A DNA stretch of 64,000 nt from Monodelphis domestica (GCF_027887165.1 NC_077233.1:229114872-229178871), one strand, 5' to 3'. Numbered from the stretch's first letter, positions 10,881 to 22,140 are shown. Made by a program: numbers and translations. Notes: generated by a model from the letters alone, not told the origin.

Positions 10881-11284
10881 TAGTCAGAGCAAGCCCTCAC
10901 CCTCAGGGAGACAGCTGGATGGCTCCCAAAGAGTAAACAAGAGGAAAAAAGCTACAATTGAAAGCTTCTATGGGAGTAAGTTTCAAAGACCAGGCTCAAT
11001 GGACAGGGATGAGATCCAGGAAACCTCAAGCAAAGCCTAAAAAAACCCAGGGAATTGGATGCATTCTATGGAGGAGCTCAAAAAGGAATTGAAAACTCAA
11101 ATAAGACAGGTTGAAGAGAAGTGACAATAGGAAAATAATAGCCTATAAAGCAAAATAGTTAATCTGAAAACAGATTATTGAAAGCCAGAATTGACCTGCT
11201 AGAAAATGACACAAAAAAAAAAATTGGAAGAAGAGAAGAATAGCTCTGTTCTTATCTTATTATCTGATTGTTAAATTTTGTATT

Positions 11285-13590
11285 GTTGGTTTCTGGGAGC
11301 CACGATAGTGGAGTAAGGAATATTCCAAGCATGCTCAAACCCATCTCCAAACAACCAACCATTCCCCACCCCCCAAAAAATTAACCAAACAAAAATACCT
11401 CAAAATGAATTCTGGAGTGGCAGAATCAAAAAAAGACAGTCTAAGAAAATAAAGAAGAATCAATCTCACTAGAATAATCAGGGAGAGCATAGAAACCAAC
11501 AATGTAAGGAGTAGCCCAGCATACTCAGAGTAGTCCAGAACATTTGGCACTGGGAGAACCAGAAGTGGAAGGTGTAACTTGATGCAAGCATAGCAGAATG
11601 AACCCTCAGTGGGAGGAGTAGCCTAGTACTTGGAACACTTGAAAAAGCTGGCAGCTGAAGAATGGAATCTAGCTCACTACAGTACACATGACACCTGGGG
11701 GGATCCAAGGATAGTACTTTCCCTACCCAAGAGTAGAGCTGAGCTTCAATATATAGATAAGGTTATTTAAAAAGTCCCCACAAGGAGCAAAAGAAAAAAG
11801 CATGATCCTGGAAAACTATTTCAGAAACAGGGAAGACCAAAATATAAGCTCAAAAGAGGAAAACAATATCAAAATGTCAGACCCAAAATGAACTCCTGGA
11901 AGAACTCCAAAAGAATATTAAAAAAAAAACAAATAAGAAAGGTAGAAGAAAAATTGGGAAAGGAAATGAGTGAAAGAGACAACAGCATAGAACAACAAAA
12001 ATCACTAAAGAAAACAACTTCCTAATAAAGAAAGTACAAAATCTCAAGGAAGAAAATGGCTCCTAAAAATTAGAATTGGACAAATGGAACCTAATGGCTC
12101 CATAAGACATCAGGAAACAATAAAACAAATTCAAAAGAATTTTAAAAATAGAGGAAAACCTGAGCTATCTCATTGAAAAAACAACTAATCTGGAAAATAA
12201 ATCTAGGAGAGATAATCTCAGAATCATTGGACTGCCTGAAATCCATGATCCCTCAAAGAACTTAGATATTGCAAGAAATTATCAGGGAAAACTGCCCTGT
12301 TATTCTCAAACAAGAAGAGAAAACAAATTGAATAAATATACAGATCACCTCCTGACTCTCATAGCCAAATTTCACAACTCCTAGACAAAGAGAAAATACC
12401 TAAAGCAGCTGGAGTAGGAAGGGAGTGGAGAACAATTTAAATATTGTGGAGTCACAGTAAGGATTGCATGGGACCTAGTAGCTTCTACATTAAAGGACAA
12501 GAGGGCATGGAATATGATATTCTACAAGGCAAAAGACTCAATGGAGTCAAATGGAATTACATTTCTACATGGGAAGGGGATGACTAGGATACTTAAGATA
12601 TCCAGATTACAAGTGATACTTAAGATACTAAAGGAACTCAATGGGGTAAACTGATTACATTCCTACTTGGGAAGGTGATAACTAAGATACTTAAGATATT
12701 TATGATACTTGCAATATTTAAGGTACCTAAATTGCTTAGGATACTTAAGATGCTGAAAATACTTAAGACACTGAGTGAGAACATACTTAAACAGAGGGAA
12801 AAGAGTAAGCTGAATATAATGGGATATCTAAAAAATGAAGAGATAAAAAAGAGGAATACACTGAGAAAAGAAGAAAGAAGAGAAAGAGGGGGGAAAAGTA
12901 TTTCACATAAGGAAGTATGTAAGAGTCAATAAAGTGAAGGGGAAGGAAAGGGAATACCTGAATCTTACTTTCATTGGAATTGGCTCAAAACAGGAATATC
13001 ACCCATACTCAGTTGGTTATAGAAACCTTATCTTACCTTGTAGGGAAGGAAGAAGGGGAGGAGGAAAAGATAGGGATAGACAAAAGATTGTGTGAACTAG
13101 GGAAGGCAAGAGTCAGAAACAAAACATTTGTAAACAGGAAAAGGCTGAAAGGAGAGGAAGAAAAAGATAATCAGGAGAAAATAAGATGGAAGGAAACACA
13201 TAGTAATTATAACTGTGAATGTGAATGGGATAAACTCATCCATAAAACAGAAGAGCAGAGTGGATTAAAAACTAGAATTTCACAAGATATTTATAGTAGG
13301 GAAATCCACATGGAATAAAGGTAAAAGTATGGAACAGAATCTATTATGCTTTAATTAATGTTAAAAAAGCAGAGGTAGCAATTATGATCTTAGACAAAGC
13401 AAAAGTGGAAATTAATCTAATTTAAAAAGATAAAGAAAGAAAAGACATTTTGATAAAAGATAATATGGACAAAAAGTAGTATCAGTACTAAACATATATG
13501 CACCAAATGGCATAGCATCCAAATTCCTAAAGAATTTACATGAGTTATGGGAGGAAACAGACAATAAAACTATATTAGTAGGGGACATTA
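11285..13590 (+). mobile_element. L1, 5' end through start of ORF2
   Basis: Starts with a 5'-end-like motif ('gagccacgatagtggagtaagg'). Eroded ORF1 sequence follows at 11.9-12.5 kb (DNLRIIGLPE-like wording at 12,205-12,245, the conserved L1 ORF1p centre). ORF2 endonuclease sequence ends the fragment: the VLNIYAPNGIASKFL stretch at about 13,480-13,545 and VGDIN at about 13,580. Truncated there. A 100-bp tandem duplication lies at 12.54-12.73 kb. Multiple stops; not functional. Confidence 0.75.
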
Positions 13591-13830
13591 ACCTTGGTGC
13601 AGTAGATTGAGTGCTGGGCTTAGAGTCAAGAAGATCTGATTTTGAATTCTACCTTGGACATGTAATAGATGCATGCCTCTGGTCAAGTCACTTATTCAGT
13701 TTCCCAATTTGCAAAAGAGGGATAATGCTAGCACCTACCTCACAGAGCTGTGAGAATCAAATGAAGTAACATGCAAAAGAGTATTTTGTAAATCCTAGAA
13801 AGCATTATATAAATACCAGATTATATTGTT
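13591..13830 (+). repeat. MIR/THER-type CORE SINE
   Basis: Full-looking sense copy: 'ttggtgcagtagattgagtgctggg', 'ctggtcaagtcactt', 'cacctacctcacagagctgtgagaatcaaatga', ending 'agcattatataaatacc'. It abuts the truncated L1. An L2-type 3' end follows at 13,915-14,020. Confidence 0.8.
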
Positions 13831-14195
13831 TTAATATTAATAATTTTTAAAATTAGATTTTAAATTATAGCATTAGTAAAAATTAAAATGAGGTTAATAA
13901 AAATAGTATTATCTTCCCAATTAGATTGTAAATTCTCCACAAGAATAGTCTATGTATTATGTTGCCTTCATTTTCCACAGTGCTATATCTATACCCTCTC
14001 CATGGTGCTTATTGAACAAAGTGCAATCCCAGAAGCCCAGAGTTTGAGTTGGAAGAGACCTTGAAGACCATGTACTTCAAGATTCCCCATTATAACTCAT
14101 CAAACAAATATAGTTTTGCTAGAAGGTCTTCAGTGAGGGACAAATTACTATCACTTGAGGTAATTCATTTTACCTTTTGGCTAATAACCCTTGTC

Positions 14196-14440
14196 ATTAC
14201 ATAGCTAGATGGCACAGTGGATGGAGTACTGAACCAAGAGTCAGAAAGACTCATCTTCTTGAATTCAAATCTGACCTCAGATACTAGCTGTGGGACTCTG
14301 GACTCATTTAACCCTATTTGCCTCAGTTTCCTCATCTATAAAAAGAGCTGGAGAAGGCAATGGCAAACCACTCTAGTACCTTTGCCCCCCCAAACCGGAA
14401 ACAAATGAAATCATAAAAAGTTTGATATGGCTGAACAACA
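14196..14440 (+). repeat. tRNA/CORE SINE, near full length
   Basis: Sense copy of the family seen antisense at 1015-1245: 'agctagatggcacagtggatgg', 'tgcctcagtttcctcatct', 'gagctggagaaggcaatggcaaaccactc' and a tail ending 'tatggctgaacaacaaaaa'. Confidence 0.85.
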
Positions 14441-14452
14441 AAAAATCATTAG

Positions 14453-14640
14453 GGGGGGCAGCTGGGTAGCTTGGTGGATTGAGAATCAGGCCTCGAGACA
14501 GGAGGTCCTAGGTTCAAATCTGCCTCAGACGCGTCCTAGCTGTGTGACCCTGAGCAAGTCACTTAATCCCCATTGCCTAGCCCTTATCTGTCTTCTGCCT
14601 TGGAATCAATACATAATCAAGATAAGAAGATAAGAATTTT
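14453..14640 (+). repeat. Family A SINE
   Basis: Sense copy placed only a few bases after the preceding SINE: 'gggggcagctgggtagcttgg', 'ggaggtcctaggttcaaatct', 'cattgcctagccctta', then a shortened tail. Confidence 0.85.
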
Positions 14641-14659
14641 TTCAAAATCATTAGAAGAT

Positions 14660-15860
14660 TTTTGGGGACAGGTGTCATCTCAAGTCTAAATTTTCCTCTT
14701 ACAACTCCCTTTTGTTACTCCTAATTCTCCCTTAGGTGACTAAAATGAATAAAGATAATTTTTAAAATATATTATAGCCTTTTGTAGGAAAAGTCTTTTC
14801 CTGGTGTAAGTGTAGATTTGAGCTGAATTTCCCTAGACGTGTTCAGAGGTGCAGAATTTGGGGATGACATCACAATTCTATGGTCCTTGTGAGGGCAGCA
14901 AGGGAAAAGGGTTACATCAAAGAGGGCTGACCACGGAGCTGGAAGAGTAGCTCTCATGACAGATTTTTAACAGGAATCACTGACCCTGTGGTTATCTTTC
15001 TCTTCTAACCTGCCAAATGTATGGAACTCTTTGGAGGCTCTCTCTTTGACATCTTGTAGGGAAGAGAGGCTCCCATCTTCCTTTGTACCACATATCCCAC
15101 AGCCATGGAAACTGCTCATACATTGTGGCAGGCACTTATTCTGCTTATATGAGCCTGGTCCCTGAACCTCAAGTCCCTGACCGTCTCTTTTGCTTGTGTT
15201 TCTTTCCCTGAGCATAAATGGTAAAACAGCAATCTGGAGATTGCTCCAATCTCAAAGTCCTTTGGAGTTATGATTTGGCTCATTCTTCTGTCAGTGCTCG
15301 TTTTCTCTGACAAGGCAAAAAGCAGTACCTGCTGTCTATTAGTTCCAACTGAGGATCTCAAGAGCTCTGGATCTCTAAAACTCATGAGGTCTCAACAGCT
15401 GAAAATATCCATCTCAGGATTGCTGTCCTACTGAACCTTCCAAAAGGAAGTCTGTTAACTCTGATGCCCTTGTGGGACTAAGAATTACCACATAATCCCA
15501 AAGTCCTTTAGCTCTGAGCACATGTGTGCCCTGAAGTGGCCAGAGGAGTTCAGCTCAAATCCATGAGTGTTCCCTCTGGGTTGGGTCCCTCTATGATATG
15601 TTCAAGTACTTCAGAAAGCTAACATGTCCCCTTCATCAATTAGAAATCTCTCAGAACTGATGAACTCTGAGGGCAAATTGAAGTATAATTTTTTTCACTG
15701 TATTTTTCTTGGGGTTTTTCCTTTTTTTGCAACATGGCTAATACTTCACATAATTTCATCTATATAGTTGATATATTGCTTGTCTTTTTTATTTTAAAAA
15801 ACTCTCCCTCTCGTTCTCTGCCTCTCCCCCTGTTCCCTCACCCCCCACCAGCCCAAGACC
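14660..15860. other. Unrecognised non-coding stretch
   Basis: About 1.2 kb between the OTOA coding exons and the CpG island, of higher complexity than the surrounding repeats and without an open frame of note. I do not recognise it as unique gene sequence or as a named repeat. Eroded transposon sequence is possible. C/T-rich simple sequence closes it at 15,800-15,850. Confidence 0.3.
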
Positions 15861-15959
15861 TGTGAATTCATGGCTATAGTATATTCCAGGAAAAGAAAAA
15901 GCCTCCATACATGCATACTGGCAGCTGCTCTGTAACTGAAAGGGTATTATAAGTTAGTT

Positions 15960-16085
15960 GCCCAGGAAACACTGAAAAGTTCAGTGACTTTCCTAGGTCA
16001 CACAGCCTATATATATCAAAGGCAGGTTTTGAACTCAGTCTTCCTGACAATGAAGCCAGCTCTCTAATCATTATGTCATGCTGCT
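15960..16085 (-). repeat. MIR-type SINE fragment, antisense
   Basis: 'gtgactttcctaggtcacacagcc', 'caggttttgaactcagtcttcctgac' and 'ctctctaatcattatgtcatgctgc', antisense order. A 14-base poly(G) follows at about 16,110. Confidence 0.65.
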
Positions 16086-16248
16086 TCTCTAGAAGTCATA
16101 TCGTCCTTATGGGGGGGGGGGGGATTAAATGATGCTATTACAAATGGCAAATATTATAAATGACAATAAGAGTTTCCTACTGTGACTTCCATAGCCAACT
16201 TTGGAATGGAATCTATGGGTGATAGACAGACAGACAGATAGATACATA

Positions 16249-16817
16249 TGTTGGTACGTAAGAGACAAGGAGAGACCAGAGTAAAATCTCCCGGGTTTCA
16301 GCACCATACCACTTAGTCAGTCAGACTGACTAAGATTCAACTGAAGAGACAAATGAAATTGGAGTAGGGCAATAAAGTAAGGTTTATTTGGAGCAACAAG
16401 GGGACCCAATACCAAGAGGATTAGCAAAATTATCTTTTTTCCCCCTGGGTCAGGGTTGGGGGGGGGACAGCAAGGGGGAAGAGTCTGATACCAGGAGAGG
16501 TGGCTGCAAAGACCCCCTCAGTGGGGGAGAAATAGAGTCTTATAGATTTAGGAAAGGAAGGGGTTATAAGCGACAAGGCAACTTGGATTGCCTCTATGGT
16601 TGGCTCTGGGGAAGGTGAACTACTTGGGTTAACTTCACTGCATGTCCCTGAGAGGAGTGGGGAGTTTCTGCCTTTGGGGGTAGGGGCAGTGGTTCTCAGG
16701 AAGAGTGTTCAGCCACGCAGGAGAAGGTACATGTACAGGTTGAGGAATGGGAACTTCTGGTGTTTTGCCAGGTGTTGCTGGGGCTTTGCAGGTTTTGGGG
16801 GGGGCTTTCTGTTCCCA
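16249..16817 (-). mobile_element. Fossil solo LTR inside a GATA-rich tract
   Basis: On the plus strand it runs from 'tgttggtacg' to 'ctgttccca' (TG...CA), about 569 bp. The minus-strand reading contains a polyadenylation-like 'ccaaataaacc' (16,380-16,390 region) followed by a U5-like end. Both flanks are GATA/GACA simple repeat. No internal region and no clear target duplication. Confidence in the boundaries is moderate. Confidence 0.5.
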
Positions 16818-16967
16818 TAGTCTGTTAGTATGTATCTAGATAGATGGATAGATAAGAGGTAGAAGAGAGATAGTGATAAACTGAAATAGAAAGATAGATG
16901 TACAGATAGACAGTCAGAGAGAGCCAGACAGATAGGCATAGGCACACACACACACACACACACATAC

Positions 16968-17041
<74 letters not shown>
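16818..17041. repeat. Compound microsatellite (GATA/CA/TA/GA)
   Basis: Imperfect GATA-type repeats to about 16,940, then (CA)n, (CATA)n, (TA)n and a long (GA)n ending at 17,041. Expected to be highly length-variable. Confidence 0.9.
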
Positions 17042-17043
<2 letters not shown>

Positions 17044-17157
17044 CTACTTCCTATTTTAGAGTTCTATAACTGCAGAATACAATAAAATTAAAATAATCAT
17101 TTCTAAACCTGGCTATGGACATCACAATTGGAAACTTCACTTGTACTAGTAAGTAGA

Positions 17158-17285
17158 GTTGATCCTAAGTATCAGTTTCAAGGCAGAGTGGCTGTAAGGG
17201 CTGGGCAACTGGGGTTAAATGACTTGCCCAGAGTCACACACTAGGAAGTATCTGAGGTCATATTTGAACCCAGGACCATCATGGG
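17158..17285 (-). repeat. Family A SINE, antisense, truncated
   Basis: 'caaggcagagtggctgtaagggctgggcaa', 'gacttgcccagagtcacac' and 'tttgaacccaggacca', then lost before the head. Confidence 0.75.
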
Positions 17286-17386
17286 CTATATTCCTGAGAG
17301 ATCATCTAAACAGTCCCTGCTATAGGTTAATACCTATGCCCTCCTAGGAACTTGTAAAGAAGAGGATCCTTCTGTGCTCATTCTAG

Positions 17387-17470
17387 CTTTGTTTGCCCAT
17401 CCTGAAGAAGCCAAGCTAGAGCTGAAGTATCAAGTACTGGAGAGATATCAGGATGTCTTTCTTTACACAA
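17387..17470 (+). other. Unassigned exon-like segment (84 nt)
   Basis: A good acceptor (tccttctgtgctcattctag|CT) and a good donor (ACACAA|GTAAGA) bracket 84 nt that are open in one frame: two bases, 27 codons, one base, i.e. symmetric phase 1-1. The predicted peptide is charged and helical, with HPEEAKLELKYQVLERYQDV at its centre. I do not recognise the protein. It could be an exon of an unknown plus-strand transcript, a relic, or chance; nothing around it forms a matching exon that I can see. Confidence 0.25.
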
Positions 17471-18069
17471 GTAAGATTTTCCATTTTCTTTTTAACCACC
17501 TTCAGGGCATCCCCAATCCCTTTCCCTTGCCTGCATCAAAGTTTAACAACCTTCACCAGCACAAAATTCTTCCTTAAAGTTGACCTAATTCCTCCATAGT
17601 GCAACTTAAGCTTATCTTCTTTGGTTTCACCAACTAGAAAAAAATTGGCCACCAGCCTTCTTTGTGATAACCCTATACGACCTTGAAGACAAACATAATG
17701 TCAGCATGTATTTTGAGTATTTTTAAATGGATCTTACAGGGGATGCAAGAGGTAAAACAGAAGTTGACTCTGTTGCCTTATTTTCTCTGCTCTATTTACT
17801 AATACAAATGGAGTTTCCAAATGTGACTTCCATAGCTAGGTTTGGAAACAATTATTTTAATTTTATTATACTCTATAGTTATAGAACTCTAAACTAGGAA
17901 GTGGTAAATGCTAAAATGGGTGGAAAATTTCTTTTAGATTACTCTAACCTTGGGTTGCAAAGAGTACTTGGAAAACGTTTGTTTGGAGGTAATTCATGCA
18001 TTTGTTCAACAAGCATTTATGAGTCTAAAGATCCCCAAAGCACCGTGCTTTCTAAAAACTTTTGGGTCA

Positions 18070-18290
18070 TCGTCCTGCTCCTGGGGAGACTGAGGCTGAC
18101 AGATCACTTGAGTTTGGGATCTGAGCTACTAAACCTGATCAGGTGTTTACACTAAGTTCAGCATCAGTATGGTGAGCCTCCAATAGCAGGGAACCACCAG
18201 GCTGTCTAAGGAGGGGTAAATCAGCCCAGATCACAAATGGAGCTTCCTTGCCAATTGGTAGTGGGACTGGATCCATGAGCAGCAACTATA
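18070..18290 (+). pseudogene. 7SL RNA (SRP RNA) pseudogene
   Basis: Follows the 7SL RNA order over about 220 bp: 'ggggagactgaggctgacagatcacttgag' (Alu domain), 'gtgtttacactaagttcagcatcagtatggtga' and 'accaccaggctgtctaaggaggggtaaatcagcccag' (S domain), then 'attggtagtgggac'. The first 40 or so nucleotides and the last 3' bases are weak or missing, and it has many substitutions, so it is a pseudogene rather than a working SRP RNA gene. Confidence 0.88.
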
Positions 18291-18845
18291 TTTCCAAACT
18301 TGTGAGATGGAGTGATCAAGCTTCAAAAAAAAGGAGAGGAAAAAAAGAGAGAAATTTTTGCTTTTGACCCCCTATTTCACAGAATCCCCTGGGCCGCTCT
18401 TCCACTGGGTGCTCGACAGGGTACTGGCCTCATTCAGAAGGATCTAGTTTCCCAGACAATGAGGTTTCTTGTGTTTGTTGCTGCTTTTTCCCTATTAACT
18501 TTGCTGGGAGAGTTTAAAATTACACTAACAAGTGCTTCTCCTGCTTTTTACCAGGCATAATTTATTCATTCAAACTAAACTCCAACAGATTACCAGTGTC
18601 AAATTTGGTTTTAAGTCAAAGCATTTCAGGTCACCCTATTTTCAGGAAATTAGCAAACAGACCAAAAACACTGAGGAAAATGATTGGAAGCTGCTAGTTT
18701 CCCTCATCAGCCCTACCCCATTCCTTCCCTACCAAAAACAAAACAAAACAAAAAAATCACTTCATGGTTGCATGAGAAAATCTGTACTTTCCAAAGTTCA
18801 CTTAATGAAACAAGAAAAATGTATACATATAGCTTTATTTTTTTT

Positions 18846-19025
18846 AAACCTTTACCTTCTGTCTGGGAGTCAATATTGTGTATTGGCTCCAAGGCAGAAG
18901 AGTGGTAAGGGCTAGGCAATGGGGGTCAAGCACAGGGTCACACAGCTGTGAAGTGTCTGAGGCCAAATTTGAACCCAGGACCTCCTGTCTACAGACCTGG
19001 CTCTCAATCCACTGAGCTACCCAGC
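18846..19025 (-). repeat. Family A SINE, antisense
   Basis: 'taccttctgtctgggagtcaatattgtgtattgg', 'gtaagggctaggcaatggggg', 'gaacccaggacctcctgtc' and 'ccactgagctacccagct'. The head is replaced by CT-rich simple repeat. Confidence 0.88.
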
Positions 19026-19065
19026 TCTCTCTCTCTCCCTCTCTTTCTCTCTCTCTATATATGTG

Positions 19066-19133
<68 letters not shown>

Positions 19134-19155
19134 CATAGATAGAGATAGAGATATA
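19026..19155. repeat. CT-rich then (GATA)n microsatellite
   Basis: (CT)n runs into about 20 copies of GATA at 19,066-19,132 and a degenerate tail. Directly adjoins the SINE head, a common birthplace for microsatellites. Confidence 0.95.
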
Positions 19156-19334
19156 GTAAAACATTCTACAAATGCTTTATAAAATCCCTTAAGGTCCATT
19201 TGGAAATATAACCAGCCAATCATCTCCTTACAATATCCGATAAGTTATCAAGATGAACTGACATTAAAGGGATACCATTGCTTCAATGACCATATTACCA
19301 AATCTGAGTCATAACTATAATTGGCTTTTTTTTT

Positions 19335-19527
19335 AAAACCTTTCCTTCTGTCTTAGCATCAATACTATCTACTGGTTCTAAGGCAGAAAACTGGTAAAGG
19401 CTAGGCAATAGAAGTTAAGTGACTTACCCAGGATCACAAAACTAGAAAGTATCTAAGGTCATATTTGAACCCAGGAACTCCCATTTCCAGGCCTGGCTCT
19501 CTATCCACTGAAACACCTAGCTGCCCC
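19335..19527 (-). repeat. Family A SINE, antisense
   Basis: 'ctgtcttagcatcaatactatctactgg', 'ggctaggcaatagaagttaagtgactta', 'tttgaacccaggaactccca' and 'cacctagctgccccc'. Confidence 0.85.
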
Positions 19528-20187
19528 CTATAACTACAATTGCTTATCTTTTTTTACAGTCACATAGGATAGGCTATGATCTTGTCATTTCTTGTACAGA
19601 ACTGTGGGTGATTTATTATGCCACTTTCCCATGGATGGGCAGAAAATCCAATCCAATAAAAATAGAAGCAGGTACAGGATAGTGTTCCTTATGTGTGCTA
19701 CTTTCCTGCAAAGATGTGTTTTCAAATAGCTGTCAGTATTCAGATAATGGCTTCTTCCACATGTCATCTGAGATTTGATTCCATGAAAATAGGCAGTAGT
19801 GAACAAGGGATCTTGGGAAAGTCCAGTCATTTCAGGGAGTTGTTTCCATATCTGAAACCTATTCTGTTTCCTATAACAAATAGCAGTGTTTATTACATTC
19901 ATCCAAGATTAGTTTGAACTGGAAAAAATGTCAAAGGATGTTATATTTTAAAATAAAATTTATATCAACGAAGCATGAGTTTTTCACAGTTGGAACTTGT
20001 ATTAATGTGAGATTTGGGCATTAGCAGGAAAAAGGCTTAAGCATTTTATAACAAATATCATAGGAAATTTGACAAAATAGGGCATGGACTTCATATATGC
20101 AGGTCATTATAGGACCCTCATAACTACTGCCTATTTCCTTCCTATACTGAAATAAATTAAAAAATACATGCAGGCAATAGGGGCAGC

Positions 20188-20345
20188 TAAGCAGTACAGC
20201 AGATAGAATGCAAAGACTGGAGTAAGGAGGAACTGGGTTCAAAGTGGCCTCAGACACTCCCCAACTAAGTCACTTAACCCCAATTGCCTAGTCCTTGCCA
20301 TTCTTGTCTTGGAAATCATACTAAGACAGAAGATAAGGATTTTTT
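20188..20345 (+). repeat. Family A SINE
   Basis: Sense, diverged: 'ggggcagctaagcagtacagcag', 'ctgggttcaaagtggcctcagac', 'ctaagacagaagataagg'. A MIR-type SINE follows at about 20,385-20,600 ('agcatcagtttactcatctgtaaaatgggc'). Confidence 0.75.
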
Positions 20346-20639
20346 AAAAATACACACAGGCATTAAACAACTTTCTTTGAAAGGCAGCATATTATATCAA
20401 TCAATGTTATATTAGAAAGAATACTGAATAAGGAATCAGAAGACTTTAATCCTTCCCAATTCACTAGCAAGCCTTTAAGTTCCTCAGCCTCCCAAAGCAT
20501 CAGTTTACTCATCTGTAAAATGGGCATAATTCTTGAATTACCTCATTAGGGCGATTGCAAACCTTAAAATGCAATGTAAAATGCAAGTTATTATATACAT
20601 GACAGTTAAAAATAGAAGACCCTATGATCTCTTTACTTT

Positions 20640-21060
20640 CCTCTACCTTGTAATATGTGATTACATTTACATGCAAAGGTTTTTTTTAATAGAGTAATTA
20701 CTTTGATGGTGCATGTGTGTTCTTGAAGATTTTCTACATTCCTTATGAATCAAAGAAAAAACTTAATTTCTGTTATATTTGGAAATACACTCAAGGGAAA
20801 CCCATAACAGATTTCCACAATATATATATTTATACACATATATATAATATATTTCTACATATGTTCTAAAGTTTTTTTCCTCAGGCTTTTCTTGGAAGCA
20901 TGAGGCTTTAAGATGGCATGAGAAATAAAGACAAAACAAAAAAAATCTAGTTAGCCTAGCAGTCTCTACTTTTATTTTTTTTTACTCAGAATCAAATGCC
21001 ATGCATGTAAGGGATCCCAGAAACCAAGGCAGTCAGCAGTTGCACCTAACGAAATTCAGG
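20640..21060. other. AT-rich unique stretch
   Basis: No gene or clear repeat recognised. Contains a short (TA)n around 20,820-20,850 and poly(T)/poly(A) runs. A MIR-like antisense scrap lies at about 21,080-21,200. Confidence 0.4.
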
Positions 21061-21659
21061 AAACATTTGCTTATTTTTCATAAGATCGTAGATTTAGGCG
21101 TCATTTTAGTCCAGGCTACTCATTTCACATAGGAAGAGAAAAACTGTTACCTAAGCAGGGAATATTTGAACCAGGTCCTCTGACTCCAAAAAGAGCACAG
21201 CTTTCCCCTGTTCAGTGTTCTGATCCCAAGCTGATCTGCTTTCCCGATAACAGCCCAAGGAACTAACCTCCACACCGAATAGTAGCCCCCAGAATCATAA
21301 CTTACCAAAGTGTCATTATTATTTACTAAGAGTCCGTTCTCCAGAGTGGATGGAGCTCCATCCGACTTTGGAGGGCCGGAGCCTTGGGTTCAAATGCTGC
21401 TTCTGAGACTAACTTCGGTTCTGCGGCCAGCTCCCTAACATCCCAAATTAAGGCCAAGAAGATGCGGAGCTGCACCTTGCGAGGCAGTTTGCTCACCAAG
21501 AGTTAGTTAGTTGTCCACACAAATGGTCGTGACCTCCCATCCCTACCCCCCAGATACTACCACTTCTAACAGTAATAATTAGAGGGTAAACTCGGTTTCC
21601 TCCCACATCTTCATCAACCCAAAAGGGCCCACCCAGCAGGTAGCTCGGTTTGTCCTCAA

Positions 21660-22140
21660 GCTTACCTGCTCCGGGTTCTCAGGATTAAACAGAGCAGCCT
21701 CCGGGCACTTGTCACTCGTCCCAGCCTACCTGCGGGAGTGAGTCCAGGTGTGGGGAGAAGCGTCGGGATGCGGAATCTCCTGAGTTCAGGGGGAGGGCTC
21801 GTGCCCTTGACCCCTGCTCCACGGGCCTCCCCCCAGCTCACCTCCCTCGGGACGGGTGCCAGCGATTGGCTCAGTTCAGACTTTTCCCTCTGGCTCTTCT
21901 CCCAGAAGCCCCCAGCCCCGTTGTCCCGCGGTCCCTTGCGTCTCACCTGCTCACTCCCTTTGCAGTCGCGGCGCTGAGCCCAACTGCCCTGCTTGGGGAC
22001 GGGGATGGAGCGCCAGTCACCTCCAAGAGCTCCCCCCCCCACCTCATCCCCGCTCCCCCCAACCCCTCCCCACCCCTTCTCACTGCAGCCGGAGAAGTCC
22101 GGCACTTATTCCCCACGGGGACTCGGGGGCAGCCCAAAGG
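21660..22140 (-). promoter_or_regulatory. OTOA: CpG island, probable OTOA promoter and 5' exon
   Basis: The only CpG-dense, GC-rich block of the window, with many CG dinucleotides over about 480 bp against an almost CpG-free background. On the minus strand it holds several good splice donors: CAG|GTAAGC (exon end 21666), CAG|GTAGGC (21730), GAG|GTGAGC (21842) and CAG|GTGAGA (21947). The first OTOA coding exon at 7931 has an acceptor and only seven bases of 5'UTR, so a non-coding 5' exon is required upstream. The island sits between OTOA and the METTL9 3' end, where that promoter should be. No TATA box is evident. The exon assignment is inference; the long open frames here follow from GC content and match no known protein. 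Confidence 0.6.

Larger units (their letters stand above)
8757..11230 (+). mobile_element. L1 5' portion (5'UTR and start of ORF1), interrupted by LTR material
   Basis: Begins 'gcagagtcaagatggcaacttagg', the L1 5'-end motif also seen at 46891 and 47803. The L1 part runs to about 9365 and resumes at about 10880-11230 with A-rich, coiled-coil-like ORF1 sequence ('gaggagctcaaaaaggaattgaaaactcaa'). Between them sits an LTR (see next entries). The 3' portion is missing: a second L1 5' end starts at 11285. Sense orientation, with no open frame of useful length. Confidence 0.65.

Noticed and set aside
18844-19223. Frames with long Tyr/Leu/Ser/Ile repeats.
   Set aside because: Translations of a GATA microsatellite and an antisense SINE.
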